DNA from: Moanibacter sp964542645
GTDB lineage: Bacteria; Verrucomicrobiota; Verrucomicrobiia; Opitutales; UBA2987
NCBI GenBank assembly: GCA_964542645.1
Contig: CAZIUG010000007.1
Coordinates: 186,001-250,000, forward strand
Direction: 5' to 3'
DNA: 64,000 nucleotides
Under the pieces are notes generated by a model. That model did no database searches. It saw nothing but the letters and a program-made list of their open reading frames with translations, and was not told where the DNA came from. A program made the translations under genes and the position numbers. Shown here piece after piece: positions 1 through 8,021 of the stretch; position 1 is the first letter of the stretch, and every line of letters begins with the position of its first letter.

Positions 1-324
1 TTCCCGTCTCGATTTTCCCTCCTCTCTTAGCGCTACCTCAACCTTAGCATGGGTCGCGATACTGGCGTGATCCATCCCTGGCATCCAGAGAACCTTCTTG
101 CCTTCGAGACGTGCACGCCGAATAAAAAGGTCTTGGAGAGTATTGACCAGAACGTGGCCTATGTGAAGTACGCCTGTGACGTTGGGTGGAGGAATCATGA
201 TACAAAAATGATTCTCTGGATGCCTCGGATCCACTGCCGCTTTAAAAGCGTCCCCCTCCAACCAAGTCCTATACCACTTGGCTTCCACTTGCTTCGGTTC
301 GTATGTCTTACCTATTGATGTCAT
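1..324 (-). CDS. valS: Valine--tRNA ligase, N-terminal part (cut by window edge)
   Basis: The reverse strand from 324 reads an open frame of 108 codons that runs off the left edge. It begins MTSIGKTYEP and contains PPPNVTGVLHIGHVL near residues 45-59, the class I aminoacyl-tRNA synthetase HIGH signature (H54-I-G-H57) in the form typical of ValRS. WMPGMDHASIATH follows, where ValRS proteins usually have a GxDHAGIAT-type segment. The enzyme charges tRNA-Val with valine in the cytoplasm. The start is the ATG at 322-324; no strong Shine-Dalgarno sequence is visible. It is transcribed away from glnD, and the 138 bases between them must hold both promoters. The rest of this normally 850-950 residue protein lies outside the window. 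Confidence 0.93.
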   Translation of the reverse strand, partial: MTSIGKTYEPKQVEAKWYRTWLEGDAFKAAVDPRHPENHFCIMIPPPNVTGVLHIGHVLVNTLQDLFIRRARLEGKKVLWMPGMDHASIATHAKVEVALREEGKSRRE

Positions 325-462
325 CTGATTTACTTGCAAGAAACAAGGCTCGTCCGACAGACTCCAAGCTGTCAAAGTAAAATATAGCCCTCTTCTCCAT
401 AGTTGAAGTTAAAACGGAGGAGCTAGAAAATCGAACTGGGGAAATAGATCTCAGCCATTTTT

Positions 463-3231
463 ATGGAAGAACCACTATATCGCCAAATTCTTGGACATGC
501 CGAACACTGGCTCTCTTTCGATCTCGGGACCAAGCGAGACAAGGTTCTTAACGGATGCCGTGAATATCTTCGTCTGGGAAACGATATGATCTACCGCTAT
601 CACTGTATGGTGGACAAAGGAATTCAAGTCGCTTTAGCCCGATCCTATGTCATCGATGTTCTCATTGAGAACCTGTTTCGCCACTCCACAAAGATCTACA
701 AGGAAAAACACGGTCCTCTTCCCTATCCCGTCAGCGTCGTCGCACTTGGAGGCTACGGAAGAGCCGAACTGAGCCCCATGAGTGATATCGATATTATGTT
801 CCTCCTCCCCGACAACGTTGTGGCAGGAGAGATCCAAAGAATACAGGAGACACTCTCAGAAAATCTCCTACTCATTCTATGGGACCTCAAGCTTAAGGTC
901 GGGCCTTCGACTCGGACTCTTTCACATACTTTTGAGGACGCTGAAAAAGATATTGAAACCAAGACCGCTTTGCTCGAGTCCCGACTCATTACAGGCCAAA
1001 GAAAACTCTTCACAGGATTTATTAGGCAGTACAAGAGATTCTACCGAAGAGCTAACCCAGAGGCATACATCCAAGCCCGTCTCGACGATCAGTTCACTCG
1101 GCGAAAGAAGCATCAGAATACGGTCTTCCTCCAGGAACCCGACATCAAGAATGGGGTAGGCGGACTCCGAGACTATCAAAACATTCTCTGGATGGCCGAG
1201 ATTAAGCTGGGAATCGACAGTATGGGAAAACTACATCATCGAAGGTATCTTAGTAAATCCGAGCACCGGGCTTACACCGCTGCGTACGAATTCCTTCTTC
1301 GGGTTCGCAACGAACTTCACTTCCAAAGTACCAGACCAACCGATCTATTGAATCTGGAGAAACAACCCAACATAGCCAAAAAGCTGGGCTACCAGCAAAA
1401 AAGTGTTTTCAAGCGAGTCGAAGCATTCATGCGAGATTATTACAAGCATGCTAAAGAAATCTTCCGTATAACCCAGATCCTCGAAGGCCGACTTTTCCCC
1501 GAAAGACAAATCACCGCCAACCGGTTGCTCAATAGTAGACTTTCTGAAAACCGAAAACGAAGAGTTTTTGACGGATTTGTTCTGAGACGAAATATCCTCA
1601 CTCATCTCAATTTGTCAGTCTTTAAAGAGGATCCTGAGCGCCTCATCCGCGTCTTTAGGCACTGTCAACAGCTCGATGCAATACTTGATTTCTCTCTTAG
1701 CTCGCTAATTACCGAGTCGCTCCCTCTGATCACCGGTTCGGTCATCCATTCGCCTACCGCTAATCGCAGTTTTCGGGGGATTCTCCAAACTGTAGGCGAA
1801 GTTTACCCCACAGTGGCAAAAATGCACGAACTGGGAGTTCTAGAACGATTTTTGCCTGAGTTTTCAGATCTCACCTGTCTTGTTCAACACGAATACTACC
1901 ATCGTTACACAGCTGACGAGCATACTCTCAATACAATTCATCAACTCGACAGGATCTTCAGCGGTGCATCTCAATATTCACCTGTCTACGTCCATGAAAT
2001 TCACCAGACCAAGAACCCAAGCATCCTATATCTCGTCCTTCTACTTCATGATATCGGAAAAGGGAAAATGATCTCGGGGCATGCTAAGATTGGTGCCGAA
2101 ATGGCACGAGCCATCCTCACCCGTCTGCAGATTTCACCAGATGTAATGGAAAGAATTATTTTTCTAATTAGCAATCATCTGGAAATGTGGCGCTTCTGGC
2201 AACGCTATGACGTTGAGGATCCAGAAACAGGAAAGGCATTCGCCGACTTTGTGAAAGATGAGGAAAATTTGCGCCTTCTATTCGTTCATACATACTGTGA
2301 CTCACAGGGCACCCACTCGGATCTATGGAATAGCTACAAAGACGGTCTTCATCGAGGGCTTTTCCATATTACCCTCGATCACTTTAGGGGAACGGCATCC
2401 AAGGGTGTCGACGAAGAGAGCAAAGCATCGGTCTCTCGCTCTTGCATTAGAGAAGCCGCTCCTCACATTTCGGAAGAAGAAATTACAGCTCACTTTAATC
2501 AACTAACAGCAAGTTATTTTGTCGACAGTGGAGTCGAAGAGATTTCTTTCCAACTCGATATGGTCCACCGTTTTCTTCGTCGCGTAAGGCAAGAGGAGTC
2601 TCCAAACACTCTGGTCCCAATCGTGGATTGGCAAGACGATCTCAATCTAAGTATGACTGTCGTCAACATCGCAACTTGGGATAGGCCTGGCCTGTTTTAC
2701 AGATTGGCTGGCGCTTTTAGTGTCGCAGGAGTAAATATACTTAGCAGCAGGGCGATGTCACGAATGGATTCGATTACGATTGATTCTTTCTACGTTTGTG
2801 AACCCGGTGGAGGTTGTGTCCAGGACCAGAAAGCAAGGGATAAATTCCAGTCCAGCCTCATCAGCGCGCTCAAGTACGATAAAGATCTATTACCTGTTAT
2901 TTTAGAACAGGGCAGGAAAGCTGAACACCCACCTTTTCTGAAATTTGACGAACGTCTCAACGCGCCCATTCCCCACAGAGTCGATAGCCACAAAGATAAA
3001 CGTCTAAACCGGATCATTGTCGAAATCCAAGCTACCGACCAAATCGGTCTGCTCTATCGCATAGCCAAAGTCATCTACGACCGCGGATTTAATATCGAGT
3101 TCGCCCGAATTTCTACTGAACTCGATGTCGCTGTCGATACTTTCCACATCACCAATATCGATACCCTAAAAAAAGATGATTTCGAAGATCTAAGGAACCT
3201 CGAAGCAGACCTTAACAACCTTGTTTCCTGA
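463..3231 (+). CDS. glnD: Bifunctional uridylyltransferase/uridylyl-removing enzyme
   Basis: A 922-residue GlnD, full length for the family. The nucleotidyltransferase motif GGYGRAELSPMSDID lies at about residues 96-110, with the paired catalytic Asp residues. A metal-dependent HD domain follows (LLLHDIGKGK, H-D near 528-529), then two ACT domains beginning near residues 733 (DRPGLFYRLAGAF) and 850 (DQIGLLYRIAKVI). The family uridylylates PII proteins when glutamine is low and removes UMP when glutamine is high, so it signals nitrogen status to GlnB/GlnK and through them to glutamine synthetase. Its stop codon sits inside a 26-bp perfect inverted repeat, and its last 20 bases overlap the convergent HNH gene. 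No PII or glnA gene is present in the window. Confidence 0.97.
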   Translation: MEEPLYRQILGHAEHWLSFDLGTKRDKVLNGCREYLRLGNDMIYRYHCMVDKGIQVALARSYVIDVLIENLFRHSTKIYKEKHGPLPYPVSVVALGGYGRAELSPMSDIDIMFLLPDNVVAGEIQRIQETLSENLLLILWDLKLKVGPSTRTLSHTFEDAEKDIETKTALLESRLITGQRKLFTGFIRQYKRFYRRANPEAYIQARLDDQFTRRKKHQNTVFLQEPDIKNGVGGLRDYQNILWMAEIKLGIDSMGKLHHRRYLSKSEHRAYTAAYEFLLRVRNELHFQSTRPTDLLNLEKQPNIAKKLGYQQKSVFKRVEAFMRDYYKHAKEIFRITQILEGRLFPERQITANRLLNSRLSENRKRRVFDGFVLRRNILTHLNLSVFKEDPERLIRVFRHCQQLDAILDFSLSSLITESLPLITGSVIHSPTANRSFRGILQTVGEVYPTVAKMHELGVLERFLPEFSDLTCLVQHEYYHRYTADEHTLNTIHQLDRIFSGASQYSPVYVHEIHQTKNPSILYLVLLLHDIGKGKMISGHAKIGAEMARAILTRLQISPDVMERIIFLISNHLEMWRFWQRYDVEDPETGKAFADFVKDEENLRLLFVHTYCDSQGTHSDLWNSYKDGLHRGLFHITLDHFRGTASKGVDEESKASVSRSCIREAAPHISEEEITAHFNQLTASYFVDSGVEEISFQLDMVHRFLRRVRQEESPNTLVPIVDWQDDLNLSMTVVNIATWDRPGLFYRLAGAFSVAGVNILSSRAMSRMDSITIDSFYVCEPGGGCVQDQKARDKFQSSLISALKYDKDLLPVILEQGRKAEHPPFLKFDERLNAPIPHRVDSHKDKRLNRIIVEIQATDQIGLLYRIAKVIYDRGFNIEFARISTELDVAVDTFHITNIDTLKKDDFEDLRNLEADLNNLVS

Positions 3232-3880
3232 AGGCGATACTCCACTCCGTATCGCCTTCAGGAAACAAGGTTGTCTCAACTGTATGTTCGCGATCCACTC
3301 GCAAAGTGGGCCCAAGATTCGTCGATCTCAGCACCCAAGACAAAATTGATGAAGGACGGAAGCGGGGACAAAAGGGTTTTCGGTTAAGTCGCATATCGGC
3401 TTCATGCGGCAAACGGTTACCCTTCTTCGAATTACAGCCAATGCAGGAGGCAACTACGTTCTCCCAGGTTGTCTTTCCACCCCGGTCTCGAGGAATAACA
3501 TGGTCCAAATTAAGCCCTCGATGAACGAATACCTGACCGCAATATTGACATGTATGGCGATCCCTTTCGAAGAGGTTATGGCGAGTGAATTTCACCTCTT
3601 TCATAGGCAACCGATCGTAGTGACTTAGAATCACGATTTTTGGCACGCGAATCGTCAAATCTACAGTTCGAATACTTTTGAATCTGCTAGTTTCTGCGTT
3701 TTCATTTGAGAACTCAAGCCAGTCCGTCGCATCCAGCAACCGAAAGTCCCCGTTTTCGGAATGAATTACTTTACCGTGATTCTGAAAAAGAATGGGAAAA
3801 GCCCTTCTTGCGCTTATAATATTCACCGCTTGCCAAAGACGATTCAACACCAACACGCGCTCAGACAAGAAGTCTTGCAT
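3212..3880 (-). CDS. HNH endonuclease family protein
   Basis: From the ATG at 3880 it encodes 222 residues. The N-terminal VLVLNRLWQAVNI is a common opening of this bacterial HNH family. The HNH zinc-finger nuclease domain has CQYC near residues 111-114, LDHVIPRDRGG near 125-134 with the catalytic D-H pair, and CIGC near 146-149, so all four Cys ligands are present. The family is predicted to cut DNA; the cellular role of these stand-alone, widespread copies is not established. An upstream in-frame ATG at 3928 would add 16 residues without family character, so the shorter form is preferred. The last 20 or so residues are encoded entirely by the inverted repeat shared with the end of glnD. Confidence 0.85.
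   Translation of the reverse strand: MQDFLSERVLVLNRLWQAVNIISARRAFPILFQNHGKVIHSENGDFRLLDATDWLEFSNENAETSRFKSIRTVDLTIRVPKIVILSHYDRLPMKEVKFTRHNLFERDRHTCQYCGQVFVHRGLNLDHVIPRDRGGKTTWENVVASCIGCNSKKGNRLPHEADMRLNRKPFCPRFRPSSILSWVLRSTNLGPTLRVDREHTVETTLFPEGDTEWSIAFRKQGC
3215..3274. repeat. Perfect 26-bp inverted repeat with 8-base loop across two convergent gene ends
   Basis: Left arm 3215-3240 and right arm 3249-3274 are exact reverse complements (ACAACCTTGTTTCC... and ...GGAAACAAGGTTGT), separated by TCCACTCC. The arms contain the glnD stop codon and the final codons of the HNH gene. An RNA made from either strand would fold into a very stable hairpin, so a bidirectional terminator or RNA-stabilising end structure is likely. 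There is no clear U-tract beyond either arm. Confidence 0.85.
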
Positions 3881-4202
3881 TTCGATACAAGAATGACTCT
3901 CGAAATGGCCCAGTCGAGTTCGCTTCAAAAGTCATACAGGGCTGAATTCCTAACCAGAACCCGAACCAAAAGACTACTTTATCTGTCCATAATGCGGAGT
4001 ACAAACACTGGTTCGGGTTGTGTCCTGTCGCGAAAACTGATTCGAGGAAAACTAATGGATTAATATAATTAAAATGAATCGACTCAAAAGTTTTCGGGGT
4101 ATCAGCAAATATTTTTGCACAATCCTTCTCGATATCCCACAATTTCATCCTTTCACACTAAAACGAGACATCTGCCAGCGAAACTCCATGAATTAGTACA
4201 TC
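3881..4202. other. Divergent intergenic region between HNH gene and cstA
   Basis: About 320 bases lie between two divergent starts and presumably carry both promoters. The only structure seen is an 11-base inverted repeat (AACCCGAACCA at 3958-3968 and its complement at 4009-4019) with a 40-base spacer, and an AT-rich patch near 4057-4075. A 95-codon minus-strand frame here is not supported by composition or similarity. Confidence 0.5.
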
Positions 4203-5819
4203 ATGCTCACAACCCTTTTGATCATAAGCTGCATTCTCTTTTACCTCGCATACAAATTCTACGGTAACTTCCTGGTCAAACGTTGTGGGTTAGACGACCG
4301 TATTGAAACTCCGGCTTGCCGTTTGAAAGACGGGGTAGATTATGTTCCCACTCGGACGTCAGTTCTTTTCGGACACCACTTCTCTTCCATAGCCGGAGCC
4401 GGACCCATCGTGGGTCCGATCTTGGCAGGTATCTACTTTGGCTGGGGTCCAACTTGGCTGTGGATTATTGTTGGAGCTATTTTTGTTGGGGGCGTCCATG
4501 ACTTTGGGAGCTCCTTCATATCTGTGAGAAGCCGCGGCAGGTCGATCGCGGAAACAATGCGCAAAAACATTGGGGAGGGAACTGGTCGGCTCTTCATGAT
4601 GTTTGTTATTCTAGCCCTTATTTACGTCATCGTCGTTTTCCTCGATCTCACTGCTGTTACATTCTCGAGCAAATCGGAAGTAGCAACTGCATCCGGCTGG
4701 TTTATCATCACAGCTCTCGCCTTCGGCATCGTACTCAACCACACTCGCCTTTCCCTAAGGTCTTCGGTCATAATTTTCGTACCGATCACCTTTTTGGGGC
4801 TTTTGATAGGCCATATCTTTCCGGCTCCCAGCATCGCAAAAGAAAGTTGGATCTGGCTGATTCTCATCTACTGCTATATCGCCGCCGTTCTACCGGTTCA
4901 GGTCCTCCTCCAGCCAAGAGACTTCCTCAGCTCCTCGTTTCTCTATGCTATGCTCGGTCTCGGCATTATCGGGTTAATAGTAGCCAACGCACCGATCAAC
5001 TTAGTTTTCTATAAGCAATGGGATAGTGCTAAAGCGGGGATGTTGGTTCCCTTCCTTTTCATCACCGTAGCTTGCGGCGCCTGTAGCGGCTTCCACAGTA
5101 TCGTGGCTAGTGGGACCACCTCAAAACAAATTCGAGTTGAGACTGATATCCGACGAGTGAGTTTCGGTGCAATGCTGGTAGAAGGGGTACTCGCGACCTT
5201 CGCTCTTGGATGTGTCGCTGTTCTCTCCGCAACCCAGATTAACGATACGAATACCCCTACCGCCCTCTTCGCCAAAGGAGCCGGGTTCCTAATTGGATCG
5301 TTGGGTATTCCAGCTAAGTTAGGTGAGGAATTCAGTCTTCTCGCTGTCAGTACCTTTCTGCTAACAACCCTCGATACCTGCACTCGGCTAACACGATTCC
5401 TCATTGAAGAACTCCTGGACTGGCGAAATGCCGCTAGCCGTTATCTCGGAACGCTTACCGTTCTCCTATTTCCCGGCATCCTCGTCTTCAAGTCATTTGA
5501 CGGCGTACCCGCATGGAAGGCAATCTGGCCCCTGTTTGGATCCACCAATCAACTCTTGGCTGCTCTCGCCCTTGTCTCCTTTATCGTTTTTCTTAAGGCG
5601 CGACGTGCAAGATTTGGCTTCGTCCTAATTCCTGCCGTCTTTATGGTATTCATGCCTCTAGTAGCTCTCTTCCTAATGTTAATCGATAATAAACTCGTTA
5701 CCTTTATCCGGGTAATCGCTCTGTTCATGTTCATCCTTGGGCTTTTTGTCGTAGCTATGTCCGCTAAGTTTGTAGTCAAACCCTTGAAAACAGACATGAC
5801 AGAAGCCACACGGTCCTAG
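4203..5819 (+). CDS. cstA: Carbon starvation protein A (peptide/pyruvate transporter family)
   Basis: A 538-residue polytopic membrane protein with about 14 predicted hydrophobic segments. The N-terminal stretch has features typical of CstA proteins: FGHHFSSIAGAGPIVGP near residues 57-73, then GGVHDFGSSFISVRSRGRSI near 97-116. Also typical is FGSTNQLLAALAL near 445-457. CstA/BtsT proteins take up peptides or pyruvate at the inner membrane, usually induced on nutrient limitation. This copy is nearer in length to the shorter CstA forms than to the roughly 700-residue E. coli proteins. The start ATG at 4203 gives a conventional first membrane helix. It stands alone, with no BtsSR-like two-component system beside it, so its substrate cannot be read from context. 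Confidence 0.9.
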   Translation: MLTTLLIISCILFYLAYKFYGNFLVKRCGLDDRIETPACRLKDGVDYVPTRTSVLFGHHFSSIAGAGPIVGPILAGIYFGWGPTWLWIIVGAIFVGGVHDFGSSFISVRSRGRSIAETMRKNIGEGTGRLFMMFVILALIYVIVVFLDLTAVTFSSKSEVATASGWFIITALAFGIVLNHTRLSLRSSVIIFVPITFLGLLIGHIFPAPSIAKESWIWLILIYCYIAAVLPVQVLLQPRDFLSSSFLYAMLGLGIIGLIVANAPINLVFYKQWDSAKAGMLVPFLFITVACGACSGFHSIVASGTTSKQIRVETDIRRVSFGAMLVEGVLATFALGCVAVLSATQINDTNTPTALFAKGAGFLIGSLGIPAKLGEEFSLLAVSTFLLTTLDTCTRLTRFLIEELLDWRNAASRYLGTLTVLLFPGILVFKSFDGVPAWKAIWPLFGSTNQLLAALALVSFIVFLKARRARFGFVLIPAVFMVFMPLVALFLMLIDNKLVTFIRVIALFMFILGLFVVAMSAKFVVKPLKTDMTEATRS

Positions 5820-6020
5820 GATATATGGCAAACCCCTGTGACCAGACCAGAGACCCAGCGATATGATATGGTCCCCTGAAAACAGAATTTACGGCAAGGG
5901 CGTATACTTGTCTCTCATTCACCAACCCAAAACCACTGGATCGTAAAATCCAATTATCCTCAGGTCGATATTTACTTTCCTTAAGACAAAACTCTAAATT
6001 CTGAAAACTCAAACCCAGCT

Positions 6021-7076
6021 ATGACCACCAAAGTGAACACAATTGTGGTCGGGCAGGGGCTGGCTGGCTCACTGCTTGCCTGGAACTTGATACAGCGGGG
6101 AGAAAAGGTTCTAGTAGTTGACAATCGACATAGGAATTCCGCTTCGATTGTTGCCGCGGGGATCATTAATCCGGTTACAGGTCCCCGTCTCGTGCCGTCC
6201 TGGAGGCTGGAACAATTGATCACCGCGGCGCGATACACTTATCAGAAACTGGGAAACGAGCTGGGAAGCCAATTCTACTCTGAGATTGAGCTGGTTCGCC
6301 TTTTCAGGGATGAAAAAGAACGTCGTCTTTGGATCTCAAAAAAAAGTCAATCCGGCACCAATCGGCACTTGGGAACATTGCGTCAGCCAGGATGGAAACC
6401 AGAGATTGTTTCCGATCCTTTCGGAAGTTTCTCTCCCTCAGGAAGTGGTCACTTAGCAGTGGCAAAACTTCTAATTAGCATGCGAAAGTTTTTTCGCGCG
6501 CAAGGAAGTCTCTTGTATGCGCACCTCGACTATAATATTCTAAAGCTGACTTCGGATAGTATTAAATGGTCCGACTGGGAAACAGAAAAATTGATTTTCT
6601 GCGAAGGGCACAACTCGATCAAAAACCCTTTTTTTCAAAATCTGCCCTTTAAGTCATCAAAAGGAGAAATACTGGAGGTTGAAACGGAAGAAGTAAATTT
6701 TCCGCAGTCAATTATCAACCGTGGACAATGGATCCTTCCGATAGGAGAAAACCGCTACCATGCCGGATCAACATTTTCCTGGAATCCTCTGAACTCCAAT
6801 CCAACCGAGAAAGGTAAAACCCACATTCTGAAAAACTTGGGAGATTTCATCCAAGCCAGGTTACATCTACGTGAACACAGAGCCGGCATACGTCCTGTCA
6901 TGAAGGACTTCCGCCCTGTTATCGGCTTCCATCCAGAGAATTCTCGGATAGGGATTTTTAACGGTCTCGGCTCGAAAGGTGTGCTCAACGCACCTTTTTT
7001 CGCGGATCATTTTGCCTCACACCTTTTGGGGAAAACCAAACTAGACCCCGAAGTAGCTGTGGATCGTTTCCTCTAG
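6021..7076 (+). CDS. FAD-dependent oxidoreductase (DAO family)
   Basis: A 351-residue protein with an N-terminal dinucleotide-binding fold: VVGQGLAGSLLAW has the G-x-G-x-x-G pattern at residues 11-16 and is followed by an acidic end of strand two (VVDN). GIINPVTGPRLVPSW near 50-64 and a C-terminal GIRPVMKDFRPVIGFHP with GLGSKGVLNAP match the D-amino-acid oxidase/glycine oxidase-like superfamily. Such enzymes oxidise amines or amino acids with FAD in the cytoplasm, but the substrate is not evident here. There is no signal peptide. The gene is 200 bases downstream of cstA on the same strand and ends in a short hairpin, so it may be transcribed alone. Confidence 0.8.
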   Translation: MTTKVNTIVVGQGLAGSLLAWNLIQRGEKVLVVDNRHRNSASIVAAGIINPVTGPRLVPSWRLEQLITAARYTYQKLGNELGSQFYSEIELVRLFRDEKERRLWISKKSQSGTNRHLGTLRQPGWKPEIVSDPFGSFSPSGSGHLAVAKLLISMRKFFRAQGSLLYAHLDYNILKLTSDSIKWSDWETEKLIFCEGHNSIKNPFFQNLPFKSSKGEILEVETEEVNFPQSIINRGQWILPIGENRYHAGSTFSWNPLNSNPTEKGKTHILKNLGDFIQARLHLREHRAGIRPVMKDFRPVIGFHPENSRIGIFNGLGSKGVLNAPFFADHFASHLLGKTKLDPEVAVDRFL

Positions 7077-7082
7077 GAAACG
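7065..7082 (+). terminator. Short hairpin over the oxidoreductase stop codon
   Basis: CGTTTCC-TCTA-GGAAACG forms a perfect 7-bp stem with a 4-base loop, with the TAG stop codon at the end of the loop and start of the right arm. There is a weak T-rich stretch about 13 bases downstream rather than an immediate U-tract, so termination is possible but not certain. Confidence 0.35.
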
Positions 7083-7327
7083 GCTGGTGGTCTAAGTTTT
7101 TCAAAATCCTTCCGCTGAAGGTGAAGTCCGAGACATAATTTTGGTAAACCACAAACTCTGGCGGATTTCCCTGGGCTACAAATCGAAACCTAAAATCTTT
7201 ACAAGCATCGGTGCGACTGACAGCTTCCAGCCTCAGATTCGGATAGAACCCCGAATTTAAAGTCTGACCAAGAAGAAATCTATCGTTGCCATTCTCGCAT
7301 CGTACTTCCAAGAACGCCTCTAATCTG

Positions 7328-8014
7328 ATGAATATCAAAGCTTCTATGGCAGAACTTGCCGGCGCCTTTACCCTGAGTTTTGTTGGAGCAGGTTCGATCA
7401 TCGTTGACAGTTACACTGGCGGTGAAATTGGCTTAATTGGAATTGCGTTGGCACACGGTCTCGCCGTTGCAGTCGCAGTTAGTGCCACAATAAATATTTC
7501 GGGCGGACAGATTAACCCGGCCATCACCATTGGTCTTGTAATTATCGGGAAGGAAAAAGTCCCTCAGGCGCTAGCTAATATTGTCTCTCAACTCTTGGGA
7601 GCGCTCATTGCTGGTATACTTCTTAAAGGCCTTTTCCCGGCTGAGGCTGCCGCAGCCGTGAAGCTAGGGACTCCCGTCCTTGGTGAAGGAGTTACTCCTG
7701 GGAAGGGAATCCTCCTCGAAGTGATTGCCACCCTTCTCCTGGCCATGGCCGCCTACGGTACCATAGTAGGTAAACAAGCTCCAAAGAGAATAGCAGGACT
7801 CGGCGTCGGTATGACTGTCACTTTTCTTATTCTTGCAATCGGTCCCCTAACTGGGGCGTGCATGAATCCCTGCCGCCATTTTGGAACTGCAATTATGTCG
7901 GGATATCTGGATAATACCTGGGTTTTTTGGGTGGGCCCTATTATTGGATCGGTGATTGGCTTCCTCATCTTTCTCCGGGTCCTGGAGAAAGATGGGGAGA
8001 AGAATCAGACGTAG
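7328..8014 (+). CDS. Aquaporin/glycerol facilitator (MIP) family channel with NPC second motif
   Basis: From the ATG at 7328 it encodes 228 residues with six hydrophobic segments. MAELAGAFTLSFVGAGSII opens helix one, as in aquaporins. The first pore motif is canonical (GGQINPAITIG, N63-P64-A65). The second reads CMNPCRHFG (N180-P181-C182-R183) where NPA is usual, with the selectivity-filter Arg kept. The family passes water or small neutral solutes across the inner membrane. A longer frame exists from 7286, but the residues it adds look non-coding and the chosen start matches family N-termini. The stop is 7 bases from the end of convergent priA. NPC variants are known in this superfamily, so this is a variant rather than evidence of decay. 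Confidence 0.9.
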   Translation: MNIKASMAELAGAFTLSFVGAGSIIVDSYTGGEIGLIGIALAHGLAVAVAVSATINISGGQINPAITIGLVIIGKEKVPQALANIVSQLLGALIAGILLKGLFPAEAAAAVKLGTPVLGEGVTPGKGILLEVIATLLLAMAAYGTIVGKQAPKRIAGLGVGMTVTFLILAIGPLTGACMNPCRHFGTAIMSGYLDNTWVFWVGPIIGSVIGFLIFLRVLEKDGEKNQT

Positions 8015-8021
8015 GAGGGTT

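Noticed and set aside
49..318. Plus-strand frame of 89 codons at the left edge
   Set aside because: It is the shadow of valS, whose minus-strand translation has the HIGH motif and clear ValRS residues.
3861..4148. Minus-strand frame of 95 codons upstream of the HNH gene
   Set aside because: It overlaps the HNH start in another frame and has no family character.
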